From Anaerolineales bacterium (lineage in GTDB: Bacteria; Chloroflexota; Anaerolineae; Anaerolineales; Villigracilaceae): 41,138 nt of DNA. Location of the stretch: positions 1-41,138 of the forward strand of contig CAKKRM010000049.1 of the NCBI GenBank assembly GCA_919902735.1, written 5' to 3'. Positions 40,963 to 41,138 of this stretch are shown in pieces. Position 1 is the first letter of the stretch. Each line of letters starts with the position of its first letter. Made by a program: the position numbers and the translations under genes. A model generated the notes under the pieces. The model ran no database searches. It was not told the origin of the DNA and saw only the letters and a list, made by a program, of their open reading frames with translations.

Positions 40963-41036
40963 CCCTCACCCCAATTAGGAAGACTTTTCGCCGTGTCGAC
41001 TTCCCCCTCTCCCTGAGGGAGAGGGCAGGGTGAGGG
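40963..41036. repeat. CCCTCACCC / CCCTCTCCC palindromic repeat
   Basis: Outer CCCTCACCC (40963-40971) and GGGTGAGGG (41028-41036), inner CCCTCTCCC TGA GGGAGAGGG (41005-41025). This is a common style of intergenic repeat in large environmental bacterial genomes. The rest of 40941-41110 shows no gene. Confidence 0.75.
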
Positions 41037-41110
41037 CCTTTCACAGCCCAGCGAACCCTCTGCCTCCCCTGACACCTTTTGCTTGCACACGTGTGGTTTT
41101 TTCCGCCCTA

Positions 41111-41138
41111 TCAGCGCACGTCCATGACCTCTGTGATG
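41111..41138 (-). CDS. Possible C-terminal end of a gene cut by the window edge
   Basis: An open minus-strand frame enters from the right edge and reads ITEVMDVR, then TGA. Only eight codons are visible, so the reading could be chance. No family can be named. Confidence 0.2.

Overview
The window looks like a chromosomal segment of an uncultured member of the Chloroflexota, most likely class Anaerolineae. Supporting signs are T/P-rich lipoprotein linkers, a bacterial translin, a DUF3467 protein, a class III cyclase fused to a START-like domain, a DUF1501/DUF1800 pair, an NBR1-type Ig plus CAP lipoprotein, and very many dispersed palindromic repeats between genes. The taxonomic call is inference from gene content; no rRNA or tRNA gene was recognised.

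Layout. (1) 1-6915 is a phosphate-starvation block: pstS-pstC-pstA-pstB (minus strand, pstB cut by the window edge) and phoB-phoR (minus strand), with manA inserted on the plus strand. TTAAC-type repeats at an exact 11-bp period lie upstream of pstS, of phoB and of a 34-codon membrane microprotein ORF just after phoR. (2) 6953-13708 holds a surface-anchored protein, a START-like/zinc-ribbon adenylate cyclase, a DUF4349 lipoprotein, gyrB and a polytopic membrane protein. (3) 13771-18442 is a plus-strand run: membrane protein plus JAMM peptidase, a PlsY-like acyltransferase, ssb, then a tight operon of DUF3467, translin, a membrane protein and a DNPH1-like nucleotide hydrolase. (4) 18642-23859 holds a repeat element, two regulators whose receiver domains both lack the phospho-acceptor Asp, and a divergent 763-aa protein that resembles a catalytically dead DNA methylase. 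(5) 23896-32389 is accessory: CAP lipoprotein, hicBA toxin-antitoxin pair, DUF1501 and DUF1800, small membrane proteins, a DUF2283-centred pair, an ECF sigma/anti-sigma pair, and an AT-rich ORF with a PD-(D/E)XK-like signature. (6) 32526-41138 holds an unrecognised 692-aa protein, then aromatic amino acid hydroxylase, pteridine-reductase-like SDR, folB, folK and folE (one pterin cofactor neighbourhood), an ICMT-like methyltransferase and a TolB-like beta-propeller.

Three themes cut across the genes. First, phosphate control by an 11-bp-period Pho box. Second, several genes have a -10 box 6-7 nt before the start codon and no Shine-Dalgarno, suggesting leaderless mRNAs. Third, at least eight families of palindromic or simple repeats fill the intergenic spaces, and three of them have entered reading frames: the methylase-like gene, phoR plus the DUF1800 gene, and the C-terminus of a small membrane protein.
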